Origin: an uncultured Alphaproteobacteria bacterium
Lineage (GTDB): Bacteria > Pseudomonadota > Alphaproteobacteria > Rhodobacterales > Rhodobacteraceae
Assembly (NCBI GenBank): GCA_902530595.1
Contig: CACAAX010000002.1
Location: forward strand, 38,190 to 102,189
DNA: 64,000 nt
Reading direction: 5' to 3'
Under the pieces are notes generated by a model. It had not been told where the DNA came from. It worked only from the letters and a program-made list of their open reading frames with translations, and did not search any database. Shown here piece by piece: positions 20,100 through 29,292 of the stretch (its first letter is position 1; each line of letters starts with the position of its first letter). The translations under genes and the position numbers were made by a program.

Positions 20100-21379
20100 T
20101 GACTAAGATAGCTTTTGTAAGAAAAAAAGAAATACCTCCATCAGCGCCCCCAATAACAGAGGTTGGGCTTATTGGATGGTTAAGACAAAATTTATTTTCA
20201 TCATGGCTAAACTCGATACTCACAGTGTTGTCGGTATACTTTATAGTTGTAATATTATGGGATTTCATACCTTGGGCTTATGGAGGACACTGGAATACTA
20301 AATCGCTAAGAGAATGTCTAGATTTAGATCCAGATGTAGCTTGCTTTTCAGTACTTACAGCTAGATGGAAACAATTGCTTTTCGGACTTTATCCAGCTGA
20401 GGAGTATTGGAGGCCTACATTAACTTTTATCTTTTTGTTACTCGCAATCGTTCCTATATTATTTCCAAGGTTTTTTCGTTTTTTTTGGTTTTCAATAATT
20501 TATCCCGGATTAGCTGTATGGCTACTGTGGGGGGGATCGTTTTGGTCAATTAGTATAGTATATATTGGGTTAACTTTAGGAGCGTTGTTTTTTCTGAGTT
20601 TGATAAGACGGTATCTAAAAAACTATATGGTAGCAGCTATCCTTGCTTTCTTATTTACAGCTGTATTTCTTCTCTTTATCTCCAATCCGTTGGTAGGTCT
20701 TCTTAACGTTATTTTGCCTATTAGTCTTCCCTTCGTTGAGTCTTTAAAGATGGGTGGATTTACTTTGTCTCTGATCGTAGGAGTTACAGGAATTGTTGCA
20801 TCTTTCCCTATTGGGATTTTATTAGCATTGGGTAGACAATCTAATTTACCAGTAATTAAGATGATTTGTGTAGGGTTCATCGAGTTTATACGGGGCGTAC
20901 CCCTCATAACGTTGTTATTTGTTGCGTCCGTTTTACTAAACTACTTTTTACCTCCAGGAACCAACTTTGATATTGTGTTGAGAGTAGTAATTATGGTTAC
21001 ATTATTTTCCGCAGCTTATATGGCTGAGGTAATTCGAGGCGGGCTAGCGGGATTACCATTAGGTCAGCATGAAGCGTCAGCGTCGTTAGGACTGACTTAC
21101 TGGCAATCACAACGGCTTATAATAATGCCGCAGGCATTAAAAATATCCATTCCAGGTATTGTGAACACCTTTATTGGGTTGTTTAAAGATACAACTCTCG
21201 TATCCATAATAAGCCTAAGAGATCCGGTAGGGCTTGCGTCGACAATAAGAGCGGATCAAAAGTGGAATGGTATTTATTGGGAACTCTACGTCGCTATTGG
21301 ATTGATGTTCTTTATTTTTTGTTGGGGTATGTCCCAGTACTCACAATATTTAGAAAGAAAATTAAAAACGGATAAATAG
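20096..21379 (+). CDS. aapM: General L-amino acid ABC transporter, permease AapM
   Basis: AapM pairs with AapQ. The 427-residue protein has many hydrophobic segments and the EAA loop EVIRGGLAGLPLGQHEASASLGL near residue 305, which contacts the ATPase. Two adjacent ATG codons (20096, 20099) overlap the aapQ stop, so translation is coupled. A family-typical insert around CLDLDPDVACFSVLTARWKQ is visible. Confidence 0.93.
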   Translation: MMTKIAFVRKKEIPPSAPPITEVGLIGWLRQNLFSSWLNSILTVLSVYFIVVILWDFIPWAYGGHWNTKSLRECLDLDPDVACFSVLTARWKQLLFGLYPAEEYWRPTLTFIFLLLAIVPILFPRFFRFFWFSIIYPGLAVWLLWGGSFWSISIVYIGLTLGALFFLSLIRRYLKNYMVAAILAFLFTAVFLLFISNPLVGLLNVILPISLPFVESLKMGGFTLSLIVGVTGIVASFPIGILLALGRQSNLPVIKMICVGFIEFIRGVPLITLLFVASVLLNYFLPPGTNFDIVLRVVIMVTLFSAAYMAEVIRGGLAGLPLGQHEASASLGLTYWQSQRLIIMPQALKISIPGIVNTFIGLFKDTTLVSIISLRDPVGLASTIRADQKWNGIYWELYVAIGLMFFIFCWGMSQYSQYLERKLKTDK

Positions 21380-21411
21380 AATTTTCTATTTAGGTTAGGA
21401 GTAAGATTGAT

Positions 21412-22176
21412 ATGGAAAAAACTAAGATAAACATAACAGATGAAGTAGCTATCCACATATCTGATATGAACAAGTGGTTTGGTAACTTCCACGTACTTAG
21501 GGATATTAATCTGGAAGTGAGAAGAGGTGAGAGAATTGTTGTCTGCGGACCATCTGGATCTGGTAAATCAACACTGATAAGATGCATTAATAGACTTGAA
21601 GAGCATCAAAAGGGAAGCATAATTGTTGACGGTACAGAGCTAACCACTGACCTAAAGAATATTGATAAGATTAGATCTGAAGTAGGTATGGTCTTTCAGC
21701 ACTTTAATTTGTTCCCTCATTTGACAACTTTAGAAAATTGTACTCTAGCTCCTATGTGGGTTAGAGAAACTCCGGAAAAAGAAGCTACAGAGATCGCAAT
21801 GGAAATGCTTGAAAAAGTGAAAATTCCTGAACAGGCTCATAAATACCCAGGTCAACTTTCTGGGGGACAACAACAAAGAGTAGCAATTGCTAGATCTCTA
21901 TGCATGAAACCAAGAATAATGTTATTTGATGAAGTGACTTCCGCATTGGACCCTGAAATGATTAAAGAGGTGCTGGATACTATGATTCAGCTAGCTGAAG
22001 AAGGCATGACAATGATATGTGTTACTCATGAGATGGGCTTTGCCAGGCAGGTTGCGGATAGAGTTATATTCATGGACGAAGGTCAGATTGTTGAACAAAA
22101 CGAACCGGAAGAGTTCTTCAAAAACCCAAAGTCTGATCGAACAAAGCTGTTTTTGAGTCAGATATTAGGTCATTAA
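21412..22176 (+). CDS. aapP: General L-amino acid ABC transporter, ATP-binding protein
   Basis: AapP powers uptake through AapQM. The 254-residue product has Walker [10 protein letters not shown] near residue 45, the Q-loop region [11 protein letters not shown], the signature [15 protein letters not shown], Walker [15 protein letters not shown] and the switch [14 protein letters not shown]. It closes the aap operon and ends 1 base before the convergent - strand cluster. Confidence 0.95.
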   Translation: MEKTKINITDEVAIHISDMNKWFGNFHVLRDINLEVRRGERIVVCGPSGSGKSTLIRCINRLEEHQKGSIIVDGTELTTDLKNIDKIRSEVGMVFQHFNLFPHLTTLENCTLAPMWVRETPEKEATEIAMEMLEKVKIPEQAHKYPGQLSGGQQQRVAIARSLCMKPRIMLFDEVTSALDPEMIKEVLDTMIQLAEEGMTMICVTHEMGFARQVADRVIFMDEGQIVEQNEPEEFFKNPKSDRTKLFLSQILGH

Positions 22177-22177
22177 C

Positions 22178-22825
22178 CTAATCGCTTAGAAAAGCACGCA
22201 TATGAAAATTTGATTGTTCCTTCAGTCTTAAATTCTGACCAGAGGGACAGGATCTTCTGACAAGGCAGCCGTTTCTACATTCTTGACCACTAGGTGTGTT
22301 CACATATTCCTTACATCGAATAACATCATAGCCGTCTTGGTTAAGTGCACTTACTGGACAAGCAGTGAGGCATGGTTTCTCACATGGGGTGCAGATATCT
22401 TTTGAGTTGTTGGGTGATTCAATATATTCATTTATACCGAGTGCCCCTCGAAATGAGATAAATAGGCCCTTCTCTTTATGTACTAAAAGGCGAACAGGAG
22501 ATGATCTCATTGTTGAACATTTTTTAGCCCAATCAACAAATGGCTGAAAGGGTGCCTCAAAAGGAAAAAATGACCTCACACTTAATTTTATTGCAATTTC
22601 TTCTATGGTTTTTTTTGACCATCTATCAAGTGAGTTTTCTTTATTGTCTTTGTATTCCCCACTTTTTTTAAATAAGTCCCAAAAATAAGGCTCTTCTGGT
22701 CCTATTAGCAAAATGGTTTTCACTTGTGAACAAATATTATCAGACCCATCTGGGTTAAAATAGCCTACGATATCAAGGCTATTTTTATTCAGCATTCTTT
22801 GAATTGTCTGCAGGGTATCTGACAT
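22178..22825 (-). CDS. Ferredoxin-like 4Fe-4S protein, conserved in alphaproteobacteria
   Basis: A 215-residue protein with a Cys-rich C-terminal part: CTPCEKPCLTACPVSAL followed by further Cys in RCKEY, QECRNGC and RSCPSG, enough for one or two Fe-S clusters. The upstream half (residues 1-130) has FNPDGSDNICSQVKTILLIGPEEPYFW and resembles the ferredoxin-domain proteins often found beside argB or engB; the Cys arrangement recalls the C-terminal half of QueG but the B12-binding parts are not seen. It starts 9 bases after argB, so it is probably cotranscribed. Function unknown. Confidence 0.6.
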   Translation of the reverse strand: MSDTLQTIQRMLNKNSLDIVGYFNPDGSDNICSQVKTILLIGPEEPYFWDLFKKSGEYKDNKENSLDRWSKKTIEEIAIKLSVRSFFPFEAPFQPFVDWAKKCSTMRSSPVRLLVHKEKGLFISFRGALGINEYIESPNNSKDICTPCEKPCLTACPVSALNQDGYDVIRCKEYVNTPSGQECRNGCLVRRSCPSGQNLRLKEQSNFHMRAFLSD

Positions 22826-22834
22826 CCCTAAAGA

Positions 22835-23701
22835 TTAGTCAAAAGTTTTTTTAAACAGAGTGCCTACACCGTGACTAGTAAAGAGTTCAAGAAGACAGGC
22901 ATGATCAACTCTTCCATCGATTATAACGGATGCCCTAACACCCTCTTCAATAGCTTTTATCGACGTATTAACCTTGGGGATCATCCCCGAGTTAATAATC
23001 CCTGAGCCTATCAAGTTTCTTGCTTCTTCTATAGTCAATTGATTAATTAACTGATCTTTGCTATCTTTTACACCGACCACATCCGTTAGCAGTAAGAGAC
23101 GATCAGCTAAGAGGCTTGAGGCTATAGCACCCGCTACTGTATCACCATTAATATTATATGTTTCACCCTTTATTCCAAAACCGATGGGGGCAATAACGGG
23201 GATAAAGTCACTCTTGATAAAATTCTGGACTATATCAGTATCAACCTTTTTTATCTTCCCAACAAATCCAAGTTTTGGATTATCTTGCTCACATTCAATC
23301 ATATTCGCATCTTTTCCGGATAGCCCAACACCTTTCCCACCTTGGCTATTGATTGCATTAACTATAGATTTGTTAACATTGCCAGATAGCACCATTTCAA
23401 CGACTTCCATAGTTTTGCCATCTGTTATCCTCTTTCCCTCAGCAAATTCACTTTCAATTTTTAAATCCGATAATACTTTATTAATCATAGGACCACCGCC
23501 ATGCACTATCACTGGGTTGACGCCACATTGCTTTATCAAAACAATATCGCGCGCAAAATTTTCCATTGAGGGTTTGCTCGTCATGGCATGACCACCAAGC
23601 TTAATAACTATTGTCGAGCCCTCATATCTCTGGATGTATGGTAGCGCTTCGGCCAGCGTGGCTGCTGTTTGCTTAAAATTATTTTCTATATTTCCGTTCA
23701 T
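22835..23701 (-). CDS. argB: Acetylglutamate kinase
   Basis: ArgB phosphorylates N-acetyl-L-glutamate, the second step of arginine synthesis. The 288-residue product shows IVIKLGGHAM near residue 32, NPVIVHGGGPMINKVL, the Asn-containing YNINGDTVAGAIASSL, and the regulatory C-terminal region GGMIPK-like SGMIPKVNTSIKAIEEGV. It lies 33 bases downstream of engB in the - strand cluster, an arrangement common in alphaproteobacteria. Confidence 0.95.
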   Translation of the reverse strand: MNGNIENNFKQTAATLAEALPYIQRYEGSTIVIKLGGHAMTSKPSMENFARDIVLIKQCGVNPVIVHGGGPMINKVLSDLKIESEFAEGKRITDGKTMEVVEMVLSGNVNKSIVNAINSQGGKGVGLSGKDANMIECEQDNPKLGFVGKIKKVDTDIVQNFIKSDFIPVIAPIGFGIKGETYNINGDTVAGAIASSLLADRLLLLTDVVGVKDSKDQLINQLTIEEARNLIGSGIINSGMIPKVNTSIKAIEEGVRASVIIDGRVDHACLLELFTSHGVGTLFKKTFD

Positions 23702-23734
23702 AGCAAAACCTAATGCAATTATAATGCTGATTTG

Positions 23735-24334
23735 TCAATTATTTTGATTTAAACCTAAAATTGAGAACATCACGTCTCTAATTTCACTAATACCGCTTCT
23801 TTTTATCGCTGATGTCATTAAAAATTCTGGATTGCAGGCAGGATGCTCTTCTATTTTGTTATTTATTTCGTCTAGAAGTTTGGCCATCTCAGTTTTCTTT
23901 ACCTTATCTATTTTGGTAAGTATTATTTGATAATTCACAGCATAGGTATCCAAAAAGGAGAAAAATTCTCTATCATTATCTTTTAAACCGTGCCTTGCAT
24001 CGACAAGAGTAAATACCCTCTTAAGTGAACGTCTTTCCGCGATATATGACTTTATAAGAGTCTGCCAATCTGACCTTTTATCTTTTGACGCTTTTGCGTA
24101 GCCATAGCCTGGGAGATCAACGATATAGCTTTTTTCTCCCAATGAGAAAAAATTTAACTCTTGAGTTCGGCCTGGAGTCTTGGAAGTCCTTGCCAGGTTT
24201 CTTCTTTCAAATAGGGCATTAATTAGAGAGGATTTTCCAACATTGGATCGGCCTATGAAGCATACTTCCGCTTCTCTATCTGGGGGTAAACCATCAATCC
24301 CAGCCACTCCTTTCAAAAAAGAGATTTCATTCAA
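23735..24334 (-). CDS. engB: Ribosome-biogenesis GTP-binding protein EngB/YihA
   Basis: EngB is an essential GTPase for late 50S assembly. The 199-residue product has G1 GRSNVGKSS near residue 28, G3 DLPGYGYAKA, G4 TKIDK and the family-specific RTSKTPGRTQELNFF switch. It lies 32 bases after yidC. Length and motifs are normal. Confidence 0.95.
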   Translation of the reverse strand: MNEISFLKGVAGIDGLPPDREAEVCFIGRSNVGKSSLINALFERRNLARTSKTPGRTQELNFFSLGEKSYIVDLPGYGYAKASKDKRSDWQTLIKSYIAERRSLKRVFTLVDARHGLKDNDREFFSFLDTYAVNYQIILTKIDKVKKTEMAKLLDEINNKIEEHPACNPEFLMTSAIKRSGISEIRDVMFSILGLNQNN

Positions 24335-24366
24335 TAAAGGTGATTTTGTAATCTATAGCTCCTTTA

Positions 24367-26166
24367 TTAGTTTTCTTTGGAGGCCCCTTCCTTTTTAAAG
24401 GAACTTAAGATATTTCCAAAAATATCTGGTTTCACACCTTGTGATGCCATAATAAAATACTGTTGCGCAAATGTAATAATATTATTTGCAACCCAATAGA
24501 TGACAAGACCACTAGAGAACTGTCCAAGAAGAAACATAAAAATCCAAGGCATCCAAGCAAAAATCATCTGTTGTGTTTTATCAGTAGGCGCAGGATTAAG
24601 CTTCTGTTGCAACCACATTGTTACACCCATAAGTATCGGGTAGACCCCTATAGAAAAAATAACAAGAAAACTTTCTGGGCCAGGTGGCGAGAATGGCAAC
24701 AAGCCAAATAAGTTTAATATAGAGCTCGGATCGGGAACTGAGAGGTCTGTTATCCATCCTATGAACGGAGCATGCCTTACTTCAATGGTAACAAAAAGGA
24801 CTTTGTATAGTGAGAAGAATATCGGAATTTGCAGAAGTATAGGTAAACATCCGGCAGCAGGATTGACTTTTTCTTTCTTGTACAAAGCCATCATTTCTTG
24901 TTGTAACTTCATTCGATCATCGCCGGCCCTCTTTTTTATTTTTTCCATTTCTGGTTGTAGTTGCTTTAACTTGGACATTGAAACGTAAGATTTATAAGCA
25001 AGTGGCAGTAATACAGTCTTGACAACCAACGTAAGAAGAATTATCGCCCATCCCATATTCCCAACAAGCTTATTACAATAATCAAGCAAGGAAAAAATTG
25101 GTTTAGTTAAAAAGAAAAACCATCCCCAGTCAACGGTATCAATAAAGTCAGCAAAACCGGCCTCTTGCTTATACGTTTTTATAGTATTCACCTCTTTAGC
25201 ACCCGCGAATAGATATGTTTTTACTTCCGTAGATTGTCCAGACCCGATGCTCTGCAGAGGATGACGAATATCGGCTTGGTAAATATCGTTTGCTTCATTA
25301 TATTTGCTCGCCATTTTAAATTTACTCTTAGGTTCGCCAACCAGTGTTGACATCCAATATTTATCGGTAAAACCAATCCAGCCATTTTCTGTAATCTCAT
25401 ATATTTCAAGATTTGCACGCTCTCTATCGTCATACTTCTGATCTGTTATGTCGTCATACGATAACTCAACGAGTTCGCCATCATCATATCCCACGATCCC
25501 TTCATGAAGAATGTAAAAGCCAATAGTTTCGGGGGCGCTATGACGGGCTAATATTCCGTAAGCCGCCAAATCAATGGTTGTGTTTGATTGATTAAATACG
25601 CGCTGCTTTATAGTGAAAAGAAAATCTTCATCAATGGAGATTTCTCTTTCAAATATGACGCCCTTGGGGCTCGTCCATTGCAACGTTATAGGTGTACTGG
25701 GTGTAAGCGTTTTACCTTTTGCGAGGTTCCAGACAGTGTTCGGATTAGGTACATTTTCTCTGTCTCGCGATGACCATCCATAGACAGCATAATAGTTTTT
25801 ATTTTCATACTGAAAGAGCTCAATGTTCTTTGAGTTCTCCTCCTGCGTCTCAAAATAATCCAAGAGTTTAAGGTTGTCTATTTTACCACCCTTTAAAGAT
25901 AATGAACCCGATAGTCGTGATGTTTCTATTGGTACACGCGGTGCGTCTGCAGATCTATCTATTTTTTGTTGGCTTTGATTGGTATCAACTTGCACTGGTG
26001 TGCTAAGACCAGTACCTGTTTGGTTATCTTCTTGTGTAACTTGTTCTGTTGTTTGTTCAGGACTCACTTCCTCTATTGGCTGTGGTGGAAACATGAGCAT
26101 CCAACCAAGCAGTACTAAAAAACTTAGTGACGTTGCCAATAAAAGGTTCTTATTCTGATCATCCAT
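24367..26166 (-). CDS. yidC: Membrane protein insertase YidC
   Basis: YidC inserts and folds inner-membrane proteins, alone or with SecYEG. The 599-residue product has an N-terminal anchor (LLLATSLSFLVLLGWMLMF), a Gln/Thr-rich linker, the periplasmic P1 domain, and the C-terminal insertase part with LLTLVVKTVLLPLAYKSYVSMSKL, NPAAGCLPILLQIPIFFSLYKVL and the GLVIYWVANNI helix. It sits in the rpmH-rnpA-yidD-yidC-engB order. Confidence 0.96.
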   Translation of the reverse strand: MDDQNKNLLLATSLSFLVLLGWMLMFPPQPIEEVSPEQTTEQVTQEDNQTGTGLSTPVQVDTNQSQQKIDRSADAPRVPIETSRLSGSLSLKGGKIDNLKLLDYFETQEENSKNIELFQYENKNYYAVYGWSSRDRENVPNPNTVWNLAKGKTLTPSTPITLQWTSPKGVIFEREISIDEDFLFTIKQRVFNQSNTTIDLAAYGILARHSAPETIGFYILHEGIVGYDDGELVELSYDDITDQKYDDRERANLEIYEITENGWIGFTDKYWMSTLVGEPKSKFKMASKYNEANDIYQADIRHPLQSIGSGQSTEVKTYLFAGAKEVNTIKTYKQEAGFADFIDTVDWGWFFFLTKPIFSLLDYCNKLVGNMGWAIILLTLVVKTVLLPLAYKSYVSMSKLKQLQPEMEKIKKRAGDDRMKLQQEMMALYKKEKVNPAAGCLPILLQIPIFFSLYKVLFVTIEVRHAPFIGWITDLSVPDPSSILNLFGLLPFSPPGPESFLVIFSIGVYPILMGVTMWLQQKLNPAPTDKTQQMIFAWMPWIFMFLLGQFSSGLVIYWVANNIITFAQQYFIMASQGVKPDIFGNILSSFKKEGASKEN

Positions 26167-26232
26167 CTGCTCTGCCTTCTCTTAAATAATCTGCGACTAA
26201 TATATGGTTACTAATGACTTAATTCAATCGAT

Positions 26233-26478
26233 TTATCGAGTAATGTCTTTTGATTGTTTCTTGTTCGGTACAGGATCATAACCGGAGTATCGGCTAAATG
26301 GATGACATTTTAGTATTCGCTTTATAGACAAATAGGATCCATAAAAAACCCCATGGGTTTTTAAGGCTGTTAAGGCGTATTCAGAGCATGTTGGCTCAAA
26401 GCGACAATTCTTTCCAGTTAACGGGCTAATGAAAAGACGATATATGTGAATAGGAAAGGAAATAATCTTTATAAGCAT
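26233..26478 (-). CDS. yidD: Membrane protein insertion efficiency factor YidD
   Basis: YidD is a small inner-membrane-associated protein that assists YidC. The 81-residue product has the family core [22 protein letters not shown] and [18 protein letters not shown], with three conserved Cys. It abuts rnpA (no gap), as is typical. The 66-base gap to yidC shows no obvious signal. Confidence 0.95.
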   Translation of the reverse strand: MLIKIISFPIHIYRLFISPLTGKNCRFEPTCSEYALTALKTHGVFYGSYLSIKRILKCHPFSRYSGYDPVPNKKQSKDITR

Positions 26479-26841
26479 CTATTTACCTTTCTCCTGGCCA
26501 TATATCTTCTTTATTCCGGTTTCTATATCACTACAAAGATCAGTAAATTTTACTTTGATGGTTGCATCCTTTCGGGCAATGAAAATATAGTTCGTTTTTT
26601 TTATACCGATTTCCTTAAGTACAATCTTTCCCGCCTCTCTTAATCGTCGTTTTGCTCTGTTTCTTTTAACAGCATTTCCAACTTTTTTTGAACATGTAAT
26701 ACCCATCATTACGGATTCATCTGTTTTTACTACTTCATCGGTTCGGATGTAGCTTTGAACTACCACTGATGGCATAGCAGCGTAAGGTGCGTTGTTACCT
26801 TTAAGAAAATCTCGGCGCTTCTTGATTGTCTGAATATCCAT
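26479..26841 (-). CDS. rnpA: Ribonuclease P protein component
   Basis: RnpA binds the RNase P RNA to mature tRNA 5-prime ends. The 120-residue product has MDIQTIKKRRDFLKG and the RNR motif VGNAVKRNRAKRRLRE that contacts RNA. It follows rpmH by 35 bases and ends directly against yidD. The RNase P RNA gene is not in the window. Confidence 0.94.
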   Translation of the reverse strand: MDIQTIKKRRDFLKGNNAPYAAMPSVVVQSYIRTDEVVKTDESVMMGITCSKKVGNAVKRNRAKRRLREAGKIVLKEIGIKKTNYIFIARKDATIKVKFTDLCSDIETGIKKIYGQEKGK

Positions 26842-26876
26842 AAGTACTCCCTGCAGTCGTCAAGACTACTAGAATA

Positions 26877-27011
26877 TTATGCGGATAATGTCTTTCTACC
26901 GCGTGCTCTTCGTCGGTTAAGTATCTTTCTGCCAGCACTCGTTGCTGAACGCAAACGAAAGCCGTGGCGACGCTTTCTAACTCGGTTACTGGGTTGATAT
27001 GTTCTTTTCAT
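26877..27011 (-). CDS. rpmH: 50S ribosomal protein L34
   Basis: Too short for the ORF track. The - strand reading from 27011 gives 44 residues beginning [20 protein letters not shown] and ending [11 protein letters not shown], the complete highly conserved L34 sequence. It heads the rpmH-rnpA-yidD-yidC cluster, which normally lies near the chromosome origin in many bacteria, though no DnaA-box cluster or dnaA is seen here. Confidence 0.97.
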   Translation of the reverse strand: MKRTYQPSNRVRKRRHGFRLRSATSAGRKILNRRRARGRKTLSA

Positions 27012-27153
27012 TACACAATTCCCTTCAAGCTTTACTGATTAATGGAAACGGGCTTTATTGTCAATTAGCTATTTATAATAATTGAACCATTAATATATAA
27101 GAGAAATTGTATTTACAATTCGATAACACCTCAGTAAATTCGCAATAATAACT

Positions 27154-27230
27154 GCACCGGTAGCTCAGCTGGATAGAGTACCTGACTACGAATCAGGGGG
27201 TCGGGGGTTCGAATCCTCCCCGGTGCGCCA
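27154..27230 (+). tRNA. tRNA-Arg (anticodon ACG)
   Basis: A complete cloverleaf is visible: acceptor GCACCGG pairs with CCGGTGC, D arm GCTC/GAGT, anticodon stem CCTGA/TCAGG with loop CTACGAA giving anticodon ACG, T arm GGGGG TTCGAAT CCTCC, then discriminator G and an encoded CCA. The ACG anticodon reads CGN arginine codons after A-to-I editing by TadA. It lies divergent to rpmH and 28 bases before the ABC-F gene. Confidence 0.97.
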
Positions 27231-27258
27231 TAAAAACCTATTTATTTTAAATAAATTA

Positions 27259-29091
27259 ATGTCTTCACAACTTATATTTTCCGTAAAAGATGCCCTCGTT
27301 CGATATAAAGAGACACCCGTATTTGAGGATCTCACTTTGAATATACATCAGGGTAGCCGCATTGCCCTAGTTGGTAAAAATGGTGCTGGCAAATCAACAA
27401 TTATGAATATTATAACAGGTGTTAAATCACTGGACGAAGGCGAACGCTGGGAAAATCCTGGAACAACAATCGGATATTTAGTCCAAGACTTTCAACCAGA
27501 TGAAAAAGAGACAGTATTTGATTTTATCTTTAGTAATATTAAAGGTGAAGATCGAGAACTCTATCAATATAAAGTGGATATTGCGGCTGAGGCACTTGAT
27601 TTGGACGTAAAAAAACCGATGACTATGCTATCTGGGGGCCAGCTTAGAAGAGCAGGTTTAGCAAAAGCCTTTGTTGAAGAACCCGACATACTGTTGCTTG
27701 ACGAACCAACAAACCATTTGGATCTTGAAGCAATTAGTTGGCTAGAGGGCTATCTTAATAATTATCAGGGAGCAATACTCTGTATTTCTCACGATAAACG
27801 CTTTTTAGAAAATATAACGAATAAGGTATTTTGGTTGGATAGAGGAAAACTCAAAGTCAGTCCCAAAGGGTTTAAGTTTTTTGATGAATGGTCAACAATG
27901 CTATTGGAGCAAGAGGAGCGCGAACTGCAAAAAAGAAAACAAATTGTAGCTCAAGAAGTAGAATGGGCATCTCGCGGTGTAAAAGCACGTGTAAAAAGAA
28001 ATGTACGACGCCTTAGCCAGGTACGTGAGATGAGAGATAAGTTAAAGGCGGATGAATCAGCCTATCGTAGTGCCACAAAAAAGATCAGTTATGAACCGAT
28101 TAAAGATCTCGATAATCACACCAAAGTCATTTGTGAATTTTATAATGTTCACAAATCATTTCAGAATGATGACGAGACAATTAATATCCTTAATGGTTTT
28201 AATATCCGTATTAAAAGAGGAGACCGTATTGGGATCATTGGTAAAAATGGATCAGGAAAATCAACCTTTTTAAAACTTATTCTTAAAGAATTAGAAGCCG
28301 ATCGCGGAAGCGTGAAAGTCCAAAAGACAATTGAGTTTTCATATTTTGACCAAAATCGAAGTGATTTGAGACCTAACGACCGACTAAAAGATGTTATGGC
28401 GCCTAATGGTGGCGACTATATTGATGTCAGAGGAAAGACACGGCATATCTATGGTTATTTGAAAGACTTTATGTTTGATCCAAGTGTTGTGCTTGATAAG
28501 GTCGGCACGCTTTCCGGTGGACAAAAAAACAGATTGAAACTCGCAAAGATTTTAGCGGATCCAAAAACGTGTCTTATTCTCGATGAACCGACGAATGACC
28601 TCGATATGGAAACTCTTGATATGCTTGAGGAAATCCTTATTAATTACGAAGGTACATTGTTGCTCGTGTCACATGACCGCGACTTTTTAGATCAGACGGT
28701 AACTAAAGTTTTGGCATTTGAGGGAGATGGAAAGATTGAAGAATGTATAGGAGGGTATTCTGATTATCTCAATCAAAAGAGATACCCATCGAAAAAAAAA
28801 GATAACAAAACCGAAAATTTTAATCAAAAACAAAAAGCAGAGAAGAAAGACGAGAAAGCTAAAACTAAGAAACTAACATATAAGTTCGAATATGAATTGA
28901 AAAATCTTCCTAAGCAAATAGAAGACAAAGAAGCTGAGATAAAGACGCTTACCGAAAAGCTATCGAATGGTGATTTTTATAACAGTGATCCTGATGGTTT
29001 TGTCGAGATGACCAAGGAACTCAAACTGGCGAAAGATCAATTGGACGAGTACGAAGAGCGTTGGCTTGAACTAGAAGAATTAAGTAAATGA
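27259..29091 (+). CDS. uup: ABC-F family ATPase, Uup-like
   Basis: ABC-F proteins are soluble twin-ATPase factors acting on ribosomes; Uup has been linked to ribosome assembly and branched DNA intermediates. Starting at the ATG at 27259 gives 610 residues (the track GTG at 27223 lies within the tRNA). Two ATPase domains are seen: GKNGAGKST, LSGGQLRRAGLAKAF, LLLDEPTNHLDLEA; and GKNGSGKST, LSGGQKNRLKLAKIL, LILDEPTNDLDMET. A Lys-rich linker and a C-terminal coiled coil (LPKQIEDKEAEIKTLTEKL) follow, which is the Uup-type tail. Confidence 0.88.
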   Translation: MSSQLIFSVKDALVRYKETPVFEDLTLNIHQGSRIALVGKNGAGKSTIMNIITGVKSLDEGERWENPGTTIGYLVQDFQPDEKETVFDFIFSNIKGEDRELYQYKVDIAAEALDLDVKKPMTMLSGGQLRRAGLAKAFVEEPDILLLDEPTNHLDLEAISWLEGYLNNYQGAILCISHDKRFLENITNKVFWLDRGKLKVSPKGFKFFDEWSTMLLEQEERELQKRKQIVAQEVEWASRGVKARVKRNVRRLSQVREMRDKLKADESAYRSATKKISYEPIKDLDNHTKVICEFYNVHKSFQNDDETINILNGFNIRIKRGDRIGIIGKNGSGKSTFLKLILKELEADRGSVKVQKTIEFSYFDQNRSDLRPNDRLKDVMAPNGGDYIDVRGKTRHIYGYLKDFMFDPSVVLDKVGTLSGGQKNRLKLAKILADPKTCLILDEPTNDLDMETLDMLEEILINYEGTLLLVSHDRDFLDQTVTKVLAFEGDGKIEECIGGYSDYLNQKRYPSKKKDNKTENFNQKQKAEKKDEKAKTKKLTYKFEYELKNLPKQIEDKEAEIKTLTEKLSNGDFYNSDPDGFVEMTKELKLAKDQLDEYEERWLELEELSK

Positions 29092-29292
29092 AGTGCTAAT
29101 GTTTTATATAATATTAAACAAAATCCGTAACAATAAAGTCGTCAGAATCTATCAGCCCAACGTTAGTGTCATCTAGGAGAAATAAAATCTTATTAGTATC
29201 ACTCAGGTTATTAGTTCCCGTTCAAGGCAAGTGAGACGAGCTTGCTAATTAGTTAGAACTAAATAGAGATGTATCAAATTGAAAATAATTTT

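Noticed and set aside
23058-23591. 177-codon + strand ORF opposite argB
   Set aside because: Shadow of argB; Pro/Ser/Thr-rich without family features.
27012-27153. Replication origin beside rpmH
   Set aside because: rpmH-rnpA often lies near oriC, but no dnaA, no DnaA-box cluster and no long AT-repeat unit is visible.
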